DNA of 64,000 nucleotides from HGM04593 sp045646845 (GTDB lineage Bacteria; Bacteroidota; Bacteroidia; Bacteroidales; Bacteroidaceae): assembly GCA_045646845.1 (NCBI GenBank), contig JAZRLO010000029.1, forward strand, positions 1 to 64,000. Reading direction: 5' to 3'. This document shows, piece by piece, positions 23,433 through 32,281 of the stretch; position 1 is the stretch's first letter; the number at the start of each line of letters is the position of its first letter. Made by a program: the position numbers and the translations under genes. The notes under the pieces are model-generated. The model had not been told where the DNA came from. It saw only the letters and a list, made by a program, of their open reading frames with translations, and made no database searches.

Positions 23433-26342
23433 ATGAAAAAATATTTTACCATTCTGTTTATGATGTTGCCTTTGATGGCAATGTCGCAGACAAAGAACAG
23501 CACCGTGAGCGGTGTCGTGAATGATGCTGAAACCGGCGAACCTCTGCAGAGTGCCTCCTTGCAGCTCTTTCTGCTGCCTGACTCCGTTTTCAAGGCCGGT
23601 ACGGCAACTGATTATGAGGGCCGTTTTTCAATGTCGGTCCCGGCTGCAAACTACTATCTGCGCGTCTCGTTCGTAGGGTATAATGCCGTCAACAAGACAA
23701 TAAAGGTCGAGAACGGAAAGAATCTGAATCTGGGCAAAATAGAGATGGGCGTTGACGCGGTGCTTCTCAACGCCGCGAACATTACGGCCGAGGTTCCTCC
23801 CGTGACTGCTTCAGGTGACACTCTTGTGTACAATACAGCTGCATTCCGTGTGGCTGAAGGTTCTATGCTGGAGGAGCTGATAAAGAAATATCCGGGCGTA
23901 ACCATCGAGGAGGACGGAACAATAAAACTGAACGGAAAGACCGTGAACCGCATCCTCATGAAAGGCAAGGATTTCTTCGGGACGGACAAGGATATGGCTT
24001 TGAAGAATATCTCGGTGGATGCTGTCGATAAGATAAAGTTCTATGACAAGAAGAGCGACTTCTCACGTATCACCGGTATCGATGACGGTGAGGAGGAGAC
24101 CGTGCTCGATCTTCAGATGAAACAGGGCGTTGCCGACGGTTTCTTCTCCAATACGGATGCCGGATACGGTACCAAGGACCGTTATATGTTCCGCAACACT
24201 ACCAACTACTACAACGACAATTCGCAATACACTCTTATGCTCTCAGCAAATAACCTCAACAACCAGGGCTTCTCCGATGGCGGCGGACGCGGGTTCCGTG
24301 GGGGCGGAGGCGGTCTTGTGGCTCCCAAGCAGGCCGGTTTCAACTTTGCATATGAGAACAGTAAGGTTGAACTTGGCGGCAATGTGCGCGTGAATCATAG
24401 GAATACTGATTCCCAGCGTTGGAATTCAAGCGAGGTGTTCATGCCGCAAATCGGAAGCAATCAGTTCTCCAACAGCCGCAGTGTCAGTCATGGCCGTTCA
24501 TCGAACTTCAATGCAGACTTCCGTCTTGAATGGAAACCCGATACGATGACGAACATAATTTTCCGTCCGTCCGTCAGCTATTCTACCTCGGACAGCTGGT
24601 CAAAGAGTGCTTCGGCAACTTTCAGGGAAAACCCCTTCGACTATGTAGAGTTGTATGAGAAGGCTATGTATGGCGATGTGTTCGGCATGCTTGACAGTAT
24701 TGCCATAAACAGCAGCAACAATGAATCTATGAGTGCCAGCGAGAACTTCTCGGTCAACGGTAACCTGCAGGTTAACCGCAGGCTCGCAAAGCCAGGCCGC
24801 AACATAACTTTCCGCGGTAATTTCAGCTACAGCAATGGCGAAAACAAAAATTACTCGTTGAACAGCGTCAAGTATTATCAGGCTACTGCCGGAAGTTCAG
24901 GGTATGACCGTAAACGTTACTCTACGACTCCTTCAACGAACTGGAATTACAATCTGCGTTTGAGCTATACGGAACCGTTGCTGAAGAACCTCTTCCTGCA
25001 GTTGAACTACAGTTTCAACGACAGTTACAGCAACAGTGACCGCGCTACATATATTTTCGATGATTTGGCCGACTATGTAATGACACTGAACCATAACTGG
25101 CTTCTCCCGGGTCTTCCTCCCGGATATGAACAGTACCGCAGTGACAGTCTGAGCCGGAATTCACTTTACCGTACGCAAAGGCATGACGTGCAGGTAATGT
25201 TCCGTTATGTTACGGACAAGATGAATATCAATGCCGGTGTAAGCTATATACCGCAGCATACGGAGATGTCATATAAGTATTTCGGAATTGATACATTGCT
25301 TACGCGGAATGTGTATAATATCTCTCCCAATATCAGGTTCCGTTACCGCTGGTCAAAGCAGACGAGTCTGAATTTCAATTATCGCGGTTCTACAAGCCAG
25401 CCTTCGATGACAGACCTGCTTGACATAACCGATGACTCGGATCCGCTGAACATAACAAAGGGTAATCCCGGGTTGAAGCCTTCATTCAGCAACAGGGTTA
25501 TGCTGACTTTCAATACATATAATGTGGATGCCCAGAGAGGATTCAATGTCTATGCGAATTTCAACAACACCCTGAACAGCATAAGCCGTAAGGCTACATA
25601 CGATGAGGTTACCGGTGCAACGACAACGCAGCCCGACAATATAAACGGCAACTGGTCCGTGTCGGGAGGTCTCGTGTTCAATTCGGCTATCCCAGCCAAT
25701 ACCAAATTTACCTATTCTACTCATACTGATGCGAATTTCAGCAACAGCGTCTCTTATATAAGCATGAGCAGACAGAGCAGCAGTGTGAAGAGCAAGGCAA
25801 AAACCCTCAACCTGAGCGAACGTCTGAATTTTAATTACCGTTCGGACAACTTTGATATTTCGCTCAGCGGTTATGTGCGTTATTCGAATTCGAAGTCAAA
25901 CGTTCAGCCCGAGAATGAGATGAATGTGTTTGATTTCTCGTATGGTCCGAGTGCGAATTATACATTCCCGTGGTATAACATAAAACTGTCAACCAACATT
26001 TCAATGAGCAGCAGACGCGGATACAGCGATCCCGAAGCCAACACGGATGAACTGCTCTGGAACGCTCAGCTGTCGGCAAGTTTCCTTCCGAAGAATGCCT
26101 TGACTTTCTCGGTACAACTGTATGACATACTGCATCAGCAGAGCAATATCAGCCGAATGGTGGATGCTCTCTCCCGCCGTGATACCGAGACGAATGCCAT
26201 ATACAGCTATATAATGTTCAACGTCTCATACAAGTTCAACAATACCGGCGGAGACGGTGGAAAAGGCGGCAATGGTGGCAGAGGACGCGGTGAAGGTATG
26301 AGGGGCTACGGAATGCCTCCTGCCATGCCGGGCAGATTCTGA
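23433..26342 (+). CDS. Outer-membrane beta-barrel (TonB-dependent-receptor-like) with Gly-rich tail
   Basis: A 969-aa outer-membrane protein with a signal peptide (cleavage near 'AMSQTK'). A carboxypeptidase-regulatory-like domain spans about residues 25-105 ('VSGVVNDAETGEPLQSASL'). A plug-like domain at about 110-230 ('LEELIKKYPGVTIEEDGTIKLNGK') precedes a long barrel of the OMP_b-brl_3 type. A Gly/Arg-rich segment lies at about residues 284-296. After the last strand ('YIMFNVSYKFNN') there is a Gly/Arg-rich C-terminal tail of about 30 residues (from about 938). The substrate is unknown, no SusD partner is adjacent, and a hairpin terminator follows immediately. Confidence 0.85.
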   Translation: MKKYFTILFMMLPLMAMSQTKNSTVSGVVNDAETGEPLQSASLQLFLLPDSVFKAGTATDYEGRFSMSVPAANYYLRVSFVGYNAVNKTIKVENGKNLNLGKIEMGVDAVLLNAANITAEVPPVTASGDTLVYNTAAFRVAEGSMLEELIKKYPGVTIEEDGTIKLNGKTVNRILMKGKDFFGTDKDMALKNISVDAVDKIKFYDKKSDFSRITGIDDGEEETVLDLQMKQGVADGFFSNTDAGYGTKDRYMFRNTTNYYNDNSQYTLMLSANNLNNQGFSDGGGRGFRGGGGGLVAPKQAGFNFAYENSKVELGGNVRVNHRNTDSQRWNSSEVFMPQIGSNQFSNSRSVSHGRSSNFNADFRLEWKPDTMTNIIFRPSVSYSTSDSWSKSASATFRENPFDYVELYEKAMYGDVFGMLDSIAINSSNNESMSASENFSVNGNLQVNRRLAKPGRNITFRGNFSYSNGENKNYSLNSVKYYQATAGSSGYDRKRYSTTPSTNWNYNLRLSYTEPLLKNLFLQLNYSFNDSYSNSDRATYIFDDLADYVMTLNHNWLLPGLPPGYEQYRSDSLSRNSLYRTQRHDVQVMFRYVTDKMNINAGVSYIPQHTEMSYKYFGIDTLLTRNVYNISPNIRFRYRWSKQTSLNFNYRGSTSQPSMTDLLDITDDSDPLNITKGNPGLKPSFSNRVMLTFNTYNVDAQRGFNVYANFNNTLNSISRKATYDEVTGATTTQPDNINGNWSVSGGLVFNSAIPANTKFTYSTHTDANFSNSVSYISMSRQSSSVKSKAKTLNLSERLNFNYRSDNFDISLSGYVRYSNSKSNVQPENEMNVFDFSYGPSANYTFPWYNIKLSTNISMSSRRGYSDPEANTDELLWNAQLSASFLPKNALTFSVQLYDILHQQSNISRMVDALSRRDTETNAIYSYIMFNVSYKFNNTGGDGGKGGNGGRGRGEGMRGYGMPPAMPGRF

Positions 26343-26353
26343 CAGGTAAATGC

Positions 26354-26392
26354 AAAAAAGAGGTAAAAAACATTTTTTTTACCTCTTTTTTT
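26354..26392 (+). terminator. Terminator after the beta-barrel gene
   Basis: An inverted repeat AAAAAAGAGGTAAAAAA / TTTTTTACCTCTTTTTT, rich in A on one arm and T on the other, begins 12 nt after the stop at 26342. Confidence 0.75.
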
Positions 26393-26433
26393 ATCTTTTA
26401 TGTTTATCTTCGCAGAAGTATAATGCAATGTTT

Positions 26434-27852
26434 ATGGACAAGGTTACACTCTTGGGTTGTCTCTATTGGCTATACTGTATAGTGGCAATAGTCCTTATGG
26501 TAAGGGTTGTGCTTAACAACCGTGATACCGTAAAGACCTTTGCGTGGATGCTTGTCCTTGTTTTTCTGCCATTCCTTGGGCTTGTGCTCTACTTCTTCTT
26601 CGGCAGGGATACGCGTAAATCCAAGATGATAGGAAAGCGTCTGCTCTCGCAAATACAGCGCGGACATCTCAACGGCATCATCAACGACAAGGTTGATGTG
26701 CCCAATGATTATTCTTCGCTTGTCTCCTTTTTTGAAAATACCTCCTCTGCGCAGCTGCTGCCGGCTACAGGTATAGAGATAATAAGCGATACGCATGATT
26801 TTGCCGAAAGGCTTCTGCGCGAGCTCGGAAAGGCCCGTGAACATATCCACATACAGTTCTATATCCTTGAAAATGATGAGTTCGGCAGGAAGGTCCGTGA
26901 CATTCTGGTGGAAAAGGCCAGACAAGGTGTGGAGGTACGTCTTATTTATGACAGTGTTGGGTGCTGGAACGTCAACAAGAGTTTCTATGAGGAGATGCGG
27001 TGTGCCGGCATATATGTCGAGTCTTTCCTGAAGGTTCGTTTTCCGCTTTTTACCAACAAGGTGAATTACCGCAATCACCGCAAGGTTGTTGTCGTTGACG
27101 GACGTGTCGGATTTGTCGGCGGTTGCAACGTGGCCGACCGTTACATCAACGGGGTGAACGTGGGTATCTGGCGCGATACGATGCTGGTCGTGCAAGGAGC
27201 TGCGGTAAATGGTCTGCAGACCTCTTTTCTTGTTGACTGGTATTTTGCGAACCGTTCACTGGTCAGCGGTAAACGCTATTTCCCGAATGACGGGTGGCGA
27301 CATGGTCCTCTGGTCCAGATTGTGCAATCCAATCCAGTGGGTGAGGTCAGGAGCATACTCGGTGGCTACGTAAAACTGCTTTCCAAAGCAAAAGGGTATA
27401 TATATCTTCAGACTCCTTATTTTATGCCGAGCGAGTCATTCCTGCAGGCCATAAGGAATGCTGCTATGTCGGGTGTTGATGTCAGGCTGATGATTCCGGA
27501 GAAGGCGGACAGCCGTGGAGCCGATCTCATGTCAATGTCATATCTCGGTTCACTGCTGAGCGCAGGGGTGAAGGTCTATCTATATTCTGGCGGATTCCTG
27601 CATAGCAAGACTCTTGTCTGTGATGACGATGTCTCCTCGATAGGTTCCGCGAATCTCGATTTCCGGAGTTTCTATTATAATTTCGAGGTCAATGCCTTTG
27701 TATATGACAAGTCTGTAGCACAGGAGATGAAGTCTGTATTTCTTGAAGACCAGAAACAGTGCCGTCAGCTGACTCTCAATGAATATGCGGCGCGCCCATT
27801 CTCCCGCAGATGTCTGGAGTCTGTGGCACGCCTCTTCTCTCCGTTGCTGTAA
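26434..27852 (+). CDS. cls: Cardiolipin synthase
   Basis: A 472-aa phospholipase-D-type enzyme that joins phosphatidylglycerol molecules (or PG with another lipid) into cardiolipin at the inner membrane. Two N-terminal transmembrane helices (about 5-60) precede two HKD motifs: H215-x-K217 in 'NHRKVVVVDG' and H390-x-K392 in 'LHSKTLVCDDD'. I chose the ATG at 26434 (one at 26428 is equally possible). A longer frame would begin inside the upstream terminator. It is convergent with rsmD, 17 nt away. Confidence 0.93.
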   Translation: MDKVTLLGCLYWLYCIVAIVLMVRVVLNNRDTVKTFAWMLVLVFLPFLGLVLYFFFGRDTRKSKMIGKRLLSQIQRGHLNGIINDKVDVPNDYSSLVSFFENTSSAQLLPATGIEIISDTHDFAERLLRELGKAREHIHIQFYILENDEFGRKVRDILVEKARQGVEVRLIYDSVGCWNVNKSFYEEMRCAGIYVESFLKVRFPLFTNKVNYRNHRKVVVVDGRVGFVGGCNVADRYINGVNVGIWRDTMLVVQGAAVNGLQTSFLVDWYFANRSLVSGKRYFPNDGWRHGPLVQIVQSNPVGEVRSILGGYVKLLSKAKGYIYLQTPYFMPSESFLQAIRNAAMSGVDVRLMIPEKADSRGADLMSMSYLGSLLSAGVKVYLYSGGFLHSKTLVCDDDVSSIGSANLDFRSFYYNFEVNAFVYDKSVAQEMKSVFLEDQKQCRQLTLNEYAARPFSRRCLESVARLFSPLL

Positions 27853-27869
27853 TTTAAAACGCTGTGGAT

Positions 27870-28415
27870 TTATTCCGCGCTCATCTTCTTGAAGAAACTG
27901 AAATTCACGCTGCCGTATGCAATGTGCCTAAAGAAGCAGGGGTGTTCCTCAAAGCTGTAATCCTTGCCGTGCTCGAATATGAATATTCCTCCTTCTTGTA
28001 AAAGGTTGCCGTCAAGCACCATTCCCGGTATATCCTTGAGCTCTTTCATGGCATATGGGGGGTCTGCGAAAATAATGTCGTACTTTTGTACGCAACGTTT
28101 CAGGAAACGCAGTACATCGTCCTTTACGATACGCCAGTTCGGGTCACCGAGTTTTGTGGAGCTCTTCTTCAGAAAACTGACATGCAGGTTGTCCATTTCA
28201 ATTGATGTGACCTCCTTGCATCCGCGTGAAAGCATCTCCAGGCTAATGCTGCCTGTTCCTGAAAACAGGTCCAGTGCCGTGCACTCTTCAAAATCAATGA
28301 TGTTGCTAAGTATGTTGAACAGGTTCTCCTTGGCAAAATCCGTGGTGGGTCTTGCTTTGAATGATTTGGGCACATCGAAATGCCTTCCTTTGTATTTGCC
28401 GCTTATTATTCGCAT
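27870..28415 (-). CDS. rsmD: 16S rRNA (guanine(966)-N2)-methyltransferase
   Basis: A 181-aa SAM-dependent methyltransferase that modifies G966 of 16S rRNA. It has the family start 'MRIISGKYKGRHFDVP', SAM-binding motif I 'DLFSGTGSISLEMLSRG', and the catalytic 'DPPYAM'. Its start overlaps the end of the DUF3822 gene by 10 nt, so the two are translationally coupled. The gene order rsmD-DUF3822 is common in Bacteroidales. Confidence 0.94.
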   Translation of the reverse strand: MRIISGKYKGRHFDVPKSFKARPTTDFAKENLFNILSNIIDFEECTALDLFSGTGSISLEMLSRGCKEVTSIEMDNLHVSFLKKSSTKLGDPNWRIVKDDVLRFLKRCVQKYDIIFADPPYAMKELKDIPGMVLDGNLLQEGGIFIFEHGKDYSFEEHPCFFRHIAYGSVNFSFFKKMSAE

Positions 28416-29209
28416 AGTATGAGTGCTTGAAGGTCAAACGGTATGTTGTCGATCCTGTTCAACAGGCTCGATGCGAACTCCTTGCTCGGGTTTATTCTTT
28501 TTCTGTTCTTTATGAATTTGCTTGTAAGCAGCGACAGTTCTTCAATGCCGGAGTCTCCGCATATATAGAGCGTGTCTTCGGTCTGTGACAGTCCCTGCTC
28601 TTTCCATATGCTGAGGAGGTAGAACAGCGTGTTCAATCCTTCGTTGGCTTTGAATACGTTGTATAGCCGTGTGGTTCCTTTGTTCACCGATATGAGTATT
28701 GACAGCCCGTCCTGTATGTAGCACAACAGATATTTCTCTTCGGGGAACGGCTTGCGGGCTATGTAGCCGAGCAGAATGCTTACGGGGGTATAATAATTTA
28801 CTTCTCCCAGTTGCTGCAGTGTCTCCGATACGTTCGGATCTACTGCGAATATTATGGTCTCCCCGAGTGCGTTCATCCTGTTTGACATTATCTCTACATT
28901 GCTGTCGCATTTCGGGAAACAGAACCGGTAATATATCTTGTAGTCCTCCTTGCTGTCATATTCAGCCGGGAGTGTGGTGAATTCATCCGTTTCCAATATA
29001 GCCTTGACGTCATATTCGGTCCCCTTTGTTATCAACGGACATTCTTCTATAGCTCTTTTAAGGTTCGACGCAAGACTCGTCTCCTTGTCTGCACTGTAGT
29101 AGTGGTACTGCAGGGTGGCGGCATCGGACGGAGAGTATTTGCAAAAACAAAATCCATTCGTACTGATACGAATGGATAATGTTCTTTTCTGTATTCTTTC
29201 AGTTGTCAT
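28406..29209 (-). CDS. DUF3822 family protein
   Basis: A 267-aa cytoplasmic protein of the Bacteroidetes DUF3822 family, next to rsmD as in related genomes. The chain has two alpha/beta halves ('KRTLSIRISTNGFCFCKY' at the start; 'YLLCYIQDGLSILISVNKGTTRLYNVF' and 'DTLYICGDSGIEELS' later). That layout resembles the actin/Hsp70-like (ASKHA) fold without clear nucleotide-binding residues. The function is unknown. It overlaps the rsmD start by 10 nt. The ASKHA resemblance is my inference. Confidence 0.85.
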   Translation of the reverse strand: MTTERIQKRTLSIRISTNGFCFCKYSPSDAATLQYHYYSADKETSLASNLKRAIEECPLITKGTEYDVKAILETDEFTTLPAEYDSKEDYKIYYRFCFPKCDSNVEIMSNRMNALGETIIFAVDPNVSETLQQLGEVNYYTPVSILLGYIARKPFPEEKYLLCYIQDGLSILISVNKGTTRLYNVFKANEGLNTLFYLLSIWKEQGLSQTEDTLYICGDSGIEELSLLTSKFIKNRKRINPSKEFASSLLNRIDNIPFDLQALILCE

Positions 29210-29235
29210 TTATCAATGTGTAATGTTTTTTGCGC

Positions 29236-29263
29236 GCATGCATGCATGTATGCACGCATACAT
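29236..29263. repeat. GCATGC-rich inverted repeat
   Basis: An alternating GCAT run leads into an 8-bp perfect inverted repeat ATGTATGC-AC-GCATACAT (29246-29263) between two minus-strand genes. The 14-mer ATGTATGCACGCAT occurs again at 36516-36529, also between genes. Confidence 0.6.
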
Positions 29264-29288
29264 TTGTGACATCTGCTTGCTGAATCGA

Positions 29289-30164
29289 TTAATTTTCAGG
29301 CCAGTTTCCTGCGTTATTGTTGGGAGACTCGGCGTTACCGATTATACGGCAAGGGATAAGCTCTTCCTTCTTTGAACCGTCTGCATAGAATATCTGGTTA
29401 CCCTCATCATCCAATATAGGAATTCTGCGGAGCTGCTGGTTGCTTGTCCTTATTCTGAGGAGGTAGTTCGCCAATTCTTGGTCATCGATTCCCTTCATGT
29501 AAACCTCGAAGTCAACTCTTGCCTCGAAAAGGTCACCGTTCTCGTTGGTGAGGAGCTCGAATTCAGCACCATTGCCGAAAGGCACGTAGCGGAGTGAATC
29601 TACCGGGTAGTTGGGGTCGTTGTAGAGCTCTATGATGTAGTTTGTTGTGATGGTGTCACGACGGTATTTGTTCTCTACCAACTGGCTCTTTATCCATTCC
29701 TTGTCTTTTTTTCTGCTCTCGGGGATGATGATGAGGTTGTTGATCTCGTTGATTCTGGTCTTGTCGCCTGATTTGAGTATCTGGGCGATGTATGCGTGTG
29801 CCTCATCGGGTGTTACGCCTACGGTTGCTGTACCGTCCTTTTTGAGATCACTCTTCTTGTAACCTGCGATAAGGTCGATATGGCGGTCGTTGAGCTCGAA
29901 TTCCTTGACTATTGTAGTACTCTCTGAATTTTTGACAAAGTTGATAAGGGAGTCGAAATCGTTGGTGTAAGAGCCTTTTTCCTTGCGGTAGGCAACTTCA
30001 GCATCCTTGATGGCAATAAGACGCTTGATGACAACTGTGTCTCTGGCATGTGCCTTTTTCTCAAATTCGATAGGTCTGTTGACACTGCTGAAGTCAACGA
30101 ATGTAATGGCTGCGGCGAGTCCGATCATTACAACGGTCAATGCGATTTTTAATCCTTTTTTCAT
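29289..30164 (-). CDS. Single-helix membrane protein of unknown function, conserved in Bacteroidales
   Basis: A 291-aa protein with one N-terminal hydrophobic helix (about residues 5-25), probably an inner-membrane anchor with the rest outside. The next part ('IAIKDAEVAYRKEKGSYTNDFDSLINFVKN', about 50-80) has the layout of the helix-plus-strand region of pseudopilins, although no prepilin-peptidase motif is seen. The remainder is charged alpha/beta. It lies upstream of the DUF3822-rsmD pair (79-nt gap) and divergent from the helicase gene. A TATTTTTG box lies at 30199-30206. Function unknown. Confidence 0.75.
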   Translation of the reverse strand: MKKGLKIALTVVMIGLAAAITFVDFSSVNRPIEFEKKAHARDTVVIKRLIAIKDAEVAYRKEKGSYTNDFDSLINFVKNSESTTIVKEFELNDRHIDLIAGYKKSDLKKDGTATVGVTPDEAHAYIAQILKSGDKTRINEINNLIIIPESRKKDKEWIKSQLVENKYRRDTITTNYIIELYNDPNYPVDSLRYVPFGNGAEFELLTNENGDLFEARVDFEVYMKGIDDQELANYLLRIRTSNQQLRRIPILDDEGNQIFYADGSKKEELIPCRIIGNAESPNNNAGNWPEN

Positions 30165-30198
30165 TGCTCTATATTTTTATTTATGTATTTTCGTATCG

Positions 30199-30206
30199 CA
30201 AAAATA
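30199..30206 (-). promoter_or_regulatory. Possible -7 promoter element
   Basis: TATTTTTG on the minus strand matches TAnnTTTG, 34 nt before the ATG at 30164. No good TTTG is found at the right distance. Confidence 0.35.
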
Positions 30207-30257
30207 AGATAAAAAAACGAATATCCGTTTTTTATATACCCTTTTTTATTAAATATT

Positions 30258-31679
30258 GTGATAAATAGATATTTAGTCTCGCAAATTAAATCAAATTTTC
30301 CTTTCAATCCAACTTCTGAGCAGGAAAATTCACTTGAAAGGATTTCGGATTTCATACTTGCGGCAGAAGAACGCAAGGTTTTTCTGCTTTGCGGTTATGC
30401 CGGTACGGGAAAGACGACTCTTGTCTCCGCACTGGTGAAGACTATGGAACAGCTTCAGCGCAAGACCGTGCTGCTTGCCCCTACAGGACGTGCGGCCAAG
30501 GTTTTTTCTTCATATTCCGGGAAAAGTGCGCACACCATCCACAAATGTATATACAGGCAGAAGTCGATACTTGACAGTTCCAGGTTCGAGCTTATGGAGA
30601 ACCGCTCCGTAAATACGCTCTTTATCGTTGATGAAGCGTCCATGATATCAAATGGCGGAACCTCCAATTTCGGCTCAGGAGCCTTGCTGGACGATCTTGT
30701 GGAATTCGTCTATTCGGGTGTGGGATGCTCGCTTCTGCTTCTTGGCGATTCGGCCCAGTTGCCACCGGTGGGGGAGTCTTTTTCTCCGGCTCTCTCTCAG
30801 CGGTATATGGAGGGACTTTTCCTTCAGGTTCATGCTTTGGAGATGACAAAGGTCATGCGTCAGCTCGACGGTTCGGGGATACTCCAGAATGCCACAATGC
30901 TGCGTGAAATGATATGCCGGGATGAATACGGCGGTCTGCCGCCGATAAAACTGAAAGGTTTTGCCGATGTATGCCGGGTGCAGGGAGATGAACTGATTGA
31001 GGCCATTGAGGGCTGTTATGCCGATGCCGGAACCGATGAGACTATAGTCCTTTGCCGTTCAAACAAGCGCGCAAACGTATATAATGAAGGGATAAGGAGA
31101 CGTATCCTTTACCGCGAAGAGGAACTCAACAGAGGGGATATGCTGATGGTGGTCAAGAACAATTATTATTGGATAGAGTCCCTTGGCAAGGATGAGAGGG
31201 CCGAGCTCGGTAAACTGGACTTCATTGCCAATGGAGACGTTGCGGAGATTGTGCGCGTCGGGGGGGTGGATGAGATGTACGGTTTCCGTTTTGCCGACGT
31301 CACGCTCTCGATGCTTGATTACGACAACTGTGAACTTGATGTGAAGATAATGCTCGATACTCTTGATAGCGAGTCACCCTCATTGACCCGGGATGAAAAC
31401 GAGAGGCTTTTCGCTGCCGTGTGGGAGGATTATCCCGAAATCCGTTCGAAACGGAAGCGTATGGAAAAGGTCCGCGAGAATCCTTATTATAGTGCCCTGC
31501 AAGTGAAGTACGGTTATGCCGTTACTTGTCATAAGGCTCAAGGAGGTCAATGGAAAAGGGTTTTTGTTGACCAGGGTTATGTGACAGAGGATATGATGAC
31601 ACAGGACTACTACCGTTGGCTATATACGGCGTTCACGCGCGCGACCGAGATACTTTATCTGGTGAATTGGAAATGCTGA
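30258..31679 (+). CDS. RecD-like superfamily 1 helicase (AAA family ATPase)
   Basis: A 473-aa ATP-dependent helicase of the short RecD/TraA-like type. Walker A is G46-x4-GKT53 ('GYAGTGKTTL'), Walker B 'TLFIVDEASMIS'; 'LLLGDSAQLPPVGESFSP' follows. The C-terminal motifs 'GYAVTCHKAQGGQWKRVFVD' and 'RWLYTAFTRATE' complete the core. It lacks the long N-terminal domain of full RecD2. The start is a GTG at 30258; no ATG fits and the N-terminus reads as the family expects. It is a stand-alone gene in a typical Bacteroidales setting next to rsmD/DUF3822; its DNA target is unknown. Confidence 0.88.
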   Translation: MINRYLVSQIKSNFPFNPTSEQENSLERISDFILAAEERKVFLLCGYAGTGKTTLVSALVKTMEQLQRKTVLLAPTGRAAKVFSSYSGKSAHTIHKCIYRQKSILDSSRFELMENRSVNTLFIVDEASMISNGGTSNFGSGALLDDLVEFVYSGVGCSLLLLGDSAQLPPVGESFSPALSQRYMEGLFLQVHALEMTKVMRQLDGSGILQNATMLREMICRDEYGGLPPIKLKGFADVCRVQGDELIEAIEGCYADAGTDETIVLCRSNKRANVYNEGIRRRILYREEELNRGDMLMVVKNNYYWIESLGKDERAELGKLDFIANGDVAEIVRVGGVDEMYGFRFADVTLSMLDYDNCELDVKIMLDTLDSESPSLTRDENERLFAAVWEDYPEIRSKRKRMEKVRENPYYSALQVKYGYAVTCHKAQGGQWKRVFVDQGYVTEDMMTQDYYRWLYTAFTRATEILYLVNWKC

Positions 31680-31700
31680 TACTTCTTGTTCTTAAGATAA

Positions 31701-31753
31701 TGGTAAAAAGATGATACGAGCTCCAGATTGGAACTCGTATCATCTTTTTACCA
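31701..31753. terminator. Bidirectional terminator hairpin
   Basis: A 20-bp perfect stem (TGGTAAAAAGATGATACGAG and its complement) with a 13-nt loop lies between the convergent helicase and small lipoprotein genes. Confidence 0.75.
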
Positions 31754-31767
31754 GTTATGTCTTGGAA

Positions 31768-32172
31768 TCAGAAATCCAATACGAATTGTGCTGTTTTTCC
31801 AGTTATGTCACCGGTGTATTGGTATATAATCTTGCCATTGATTTTCTTTAGATTCTGAATCAGAGCCTCTGTCTCTGGCATGCTTTCAAGAGTTGAACGC
31901 AGGTTCCTCTTAATCTCTCTTTCATTTGCTATCATGTCAGAAATGTTTATATAATCTTCATCTATTGTGTAGTAATAGTAAACATTGTCATTCATAAAAT
32001 TGCATCCGTCCGAAATTGTAGCATAATCCATCTGCATGCCTGTTAGCTGATCATTTGCAAAAGAAATTTCATTTCTCAAGAATTCGCGTGCGTTTGCTTT
32101 TTCTCTCTCTGATGGCTGATTGCAGGCAACCAATGTGACGAGGAGAAGCATGAGCATAATAATCTTCTTCAT
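31768..32172 (-). CDS. Small lipoprotein, unknown function
   Basis: A 134-aa lipoprotein (lipobox LVAC, Cys17). The mature part has a helical charged start and a strand-rich C-terminus ('GKIIYQYTGDITGKTAQFVLDF'), which looks like a small cystatin-like or NTF2-like fold. This is only an impression. It lies 109 nt downstream of alaS on the same strand and is followed by a strong hairpin. I do not recognise a family. Confidence 0.7.
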   Translation of the reverse strand: MKKIIMLMLLLVTLVACNQPSEREKANAREFLRNEISFANDQLTGMQMDYATISDGCNFMNDNVYYYYTIDEDYINISDMIANEREIKRNLRSTLESMPETEALIQNLKKINGKIIYQYTGDITGKTAQFVLDF

Positions 32173-32281
32173 GCTAAAGTTGTATTTGTTAATTAATATT
32201 GCATTATAATTAAGTAGTCGTAATAAGTAATTGCATATGTACTCAAGTGATCTCCTTTTTGCATGGGGAAATGTTTGGGGC

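Noticed and set aside
26350..26433. Longer N-terminus for cardiolipin synthase
   Set aside because: The extra residues would be encoded by the terminator of the preceding gene; starts at 26428 or 26434 fit the family.
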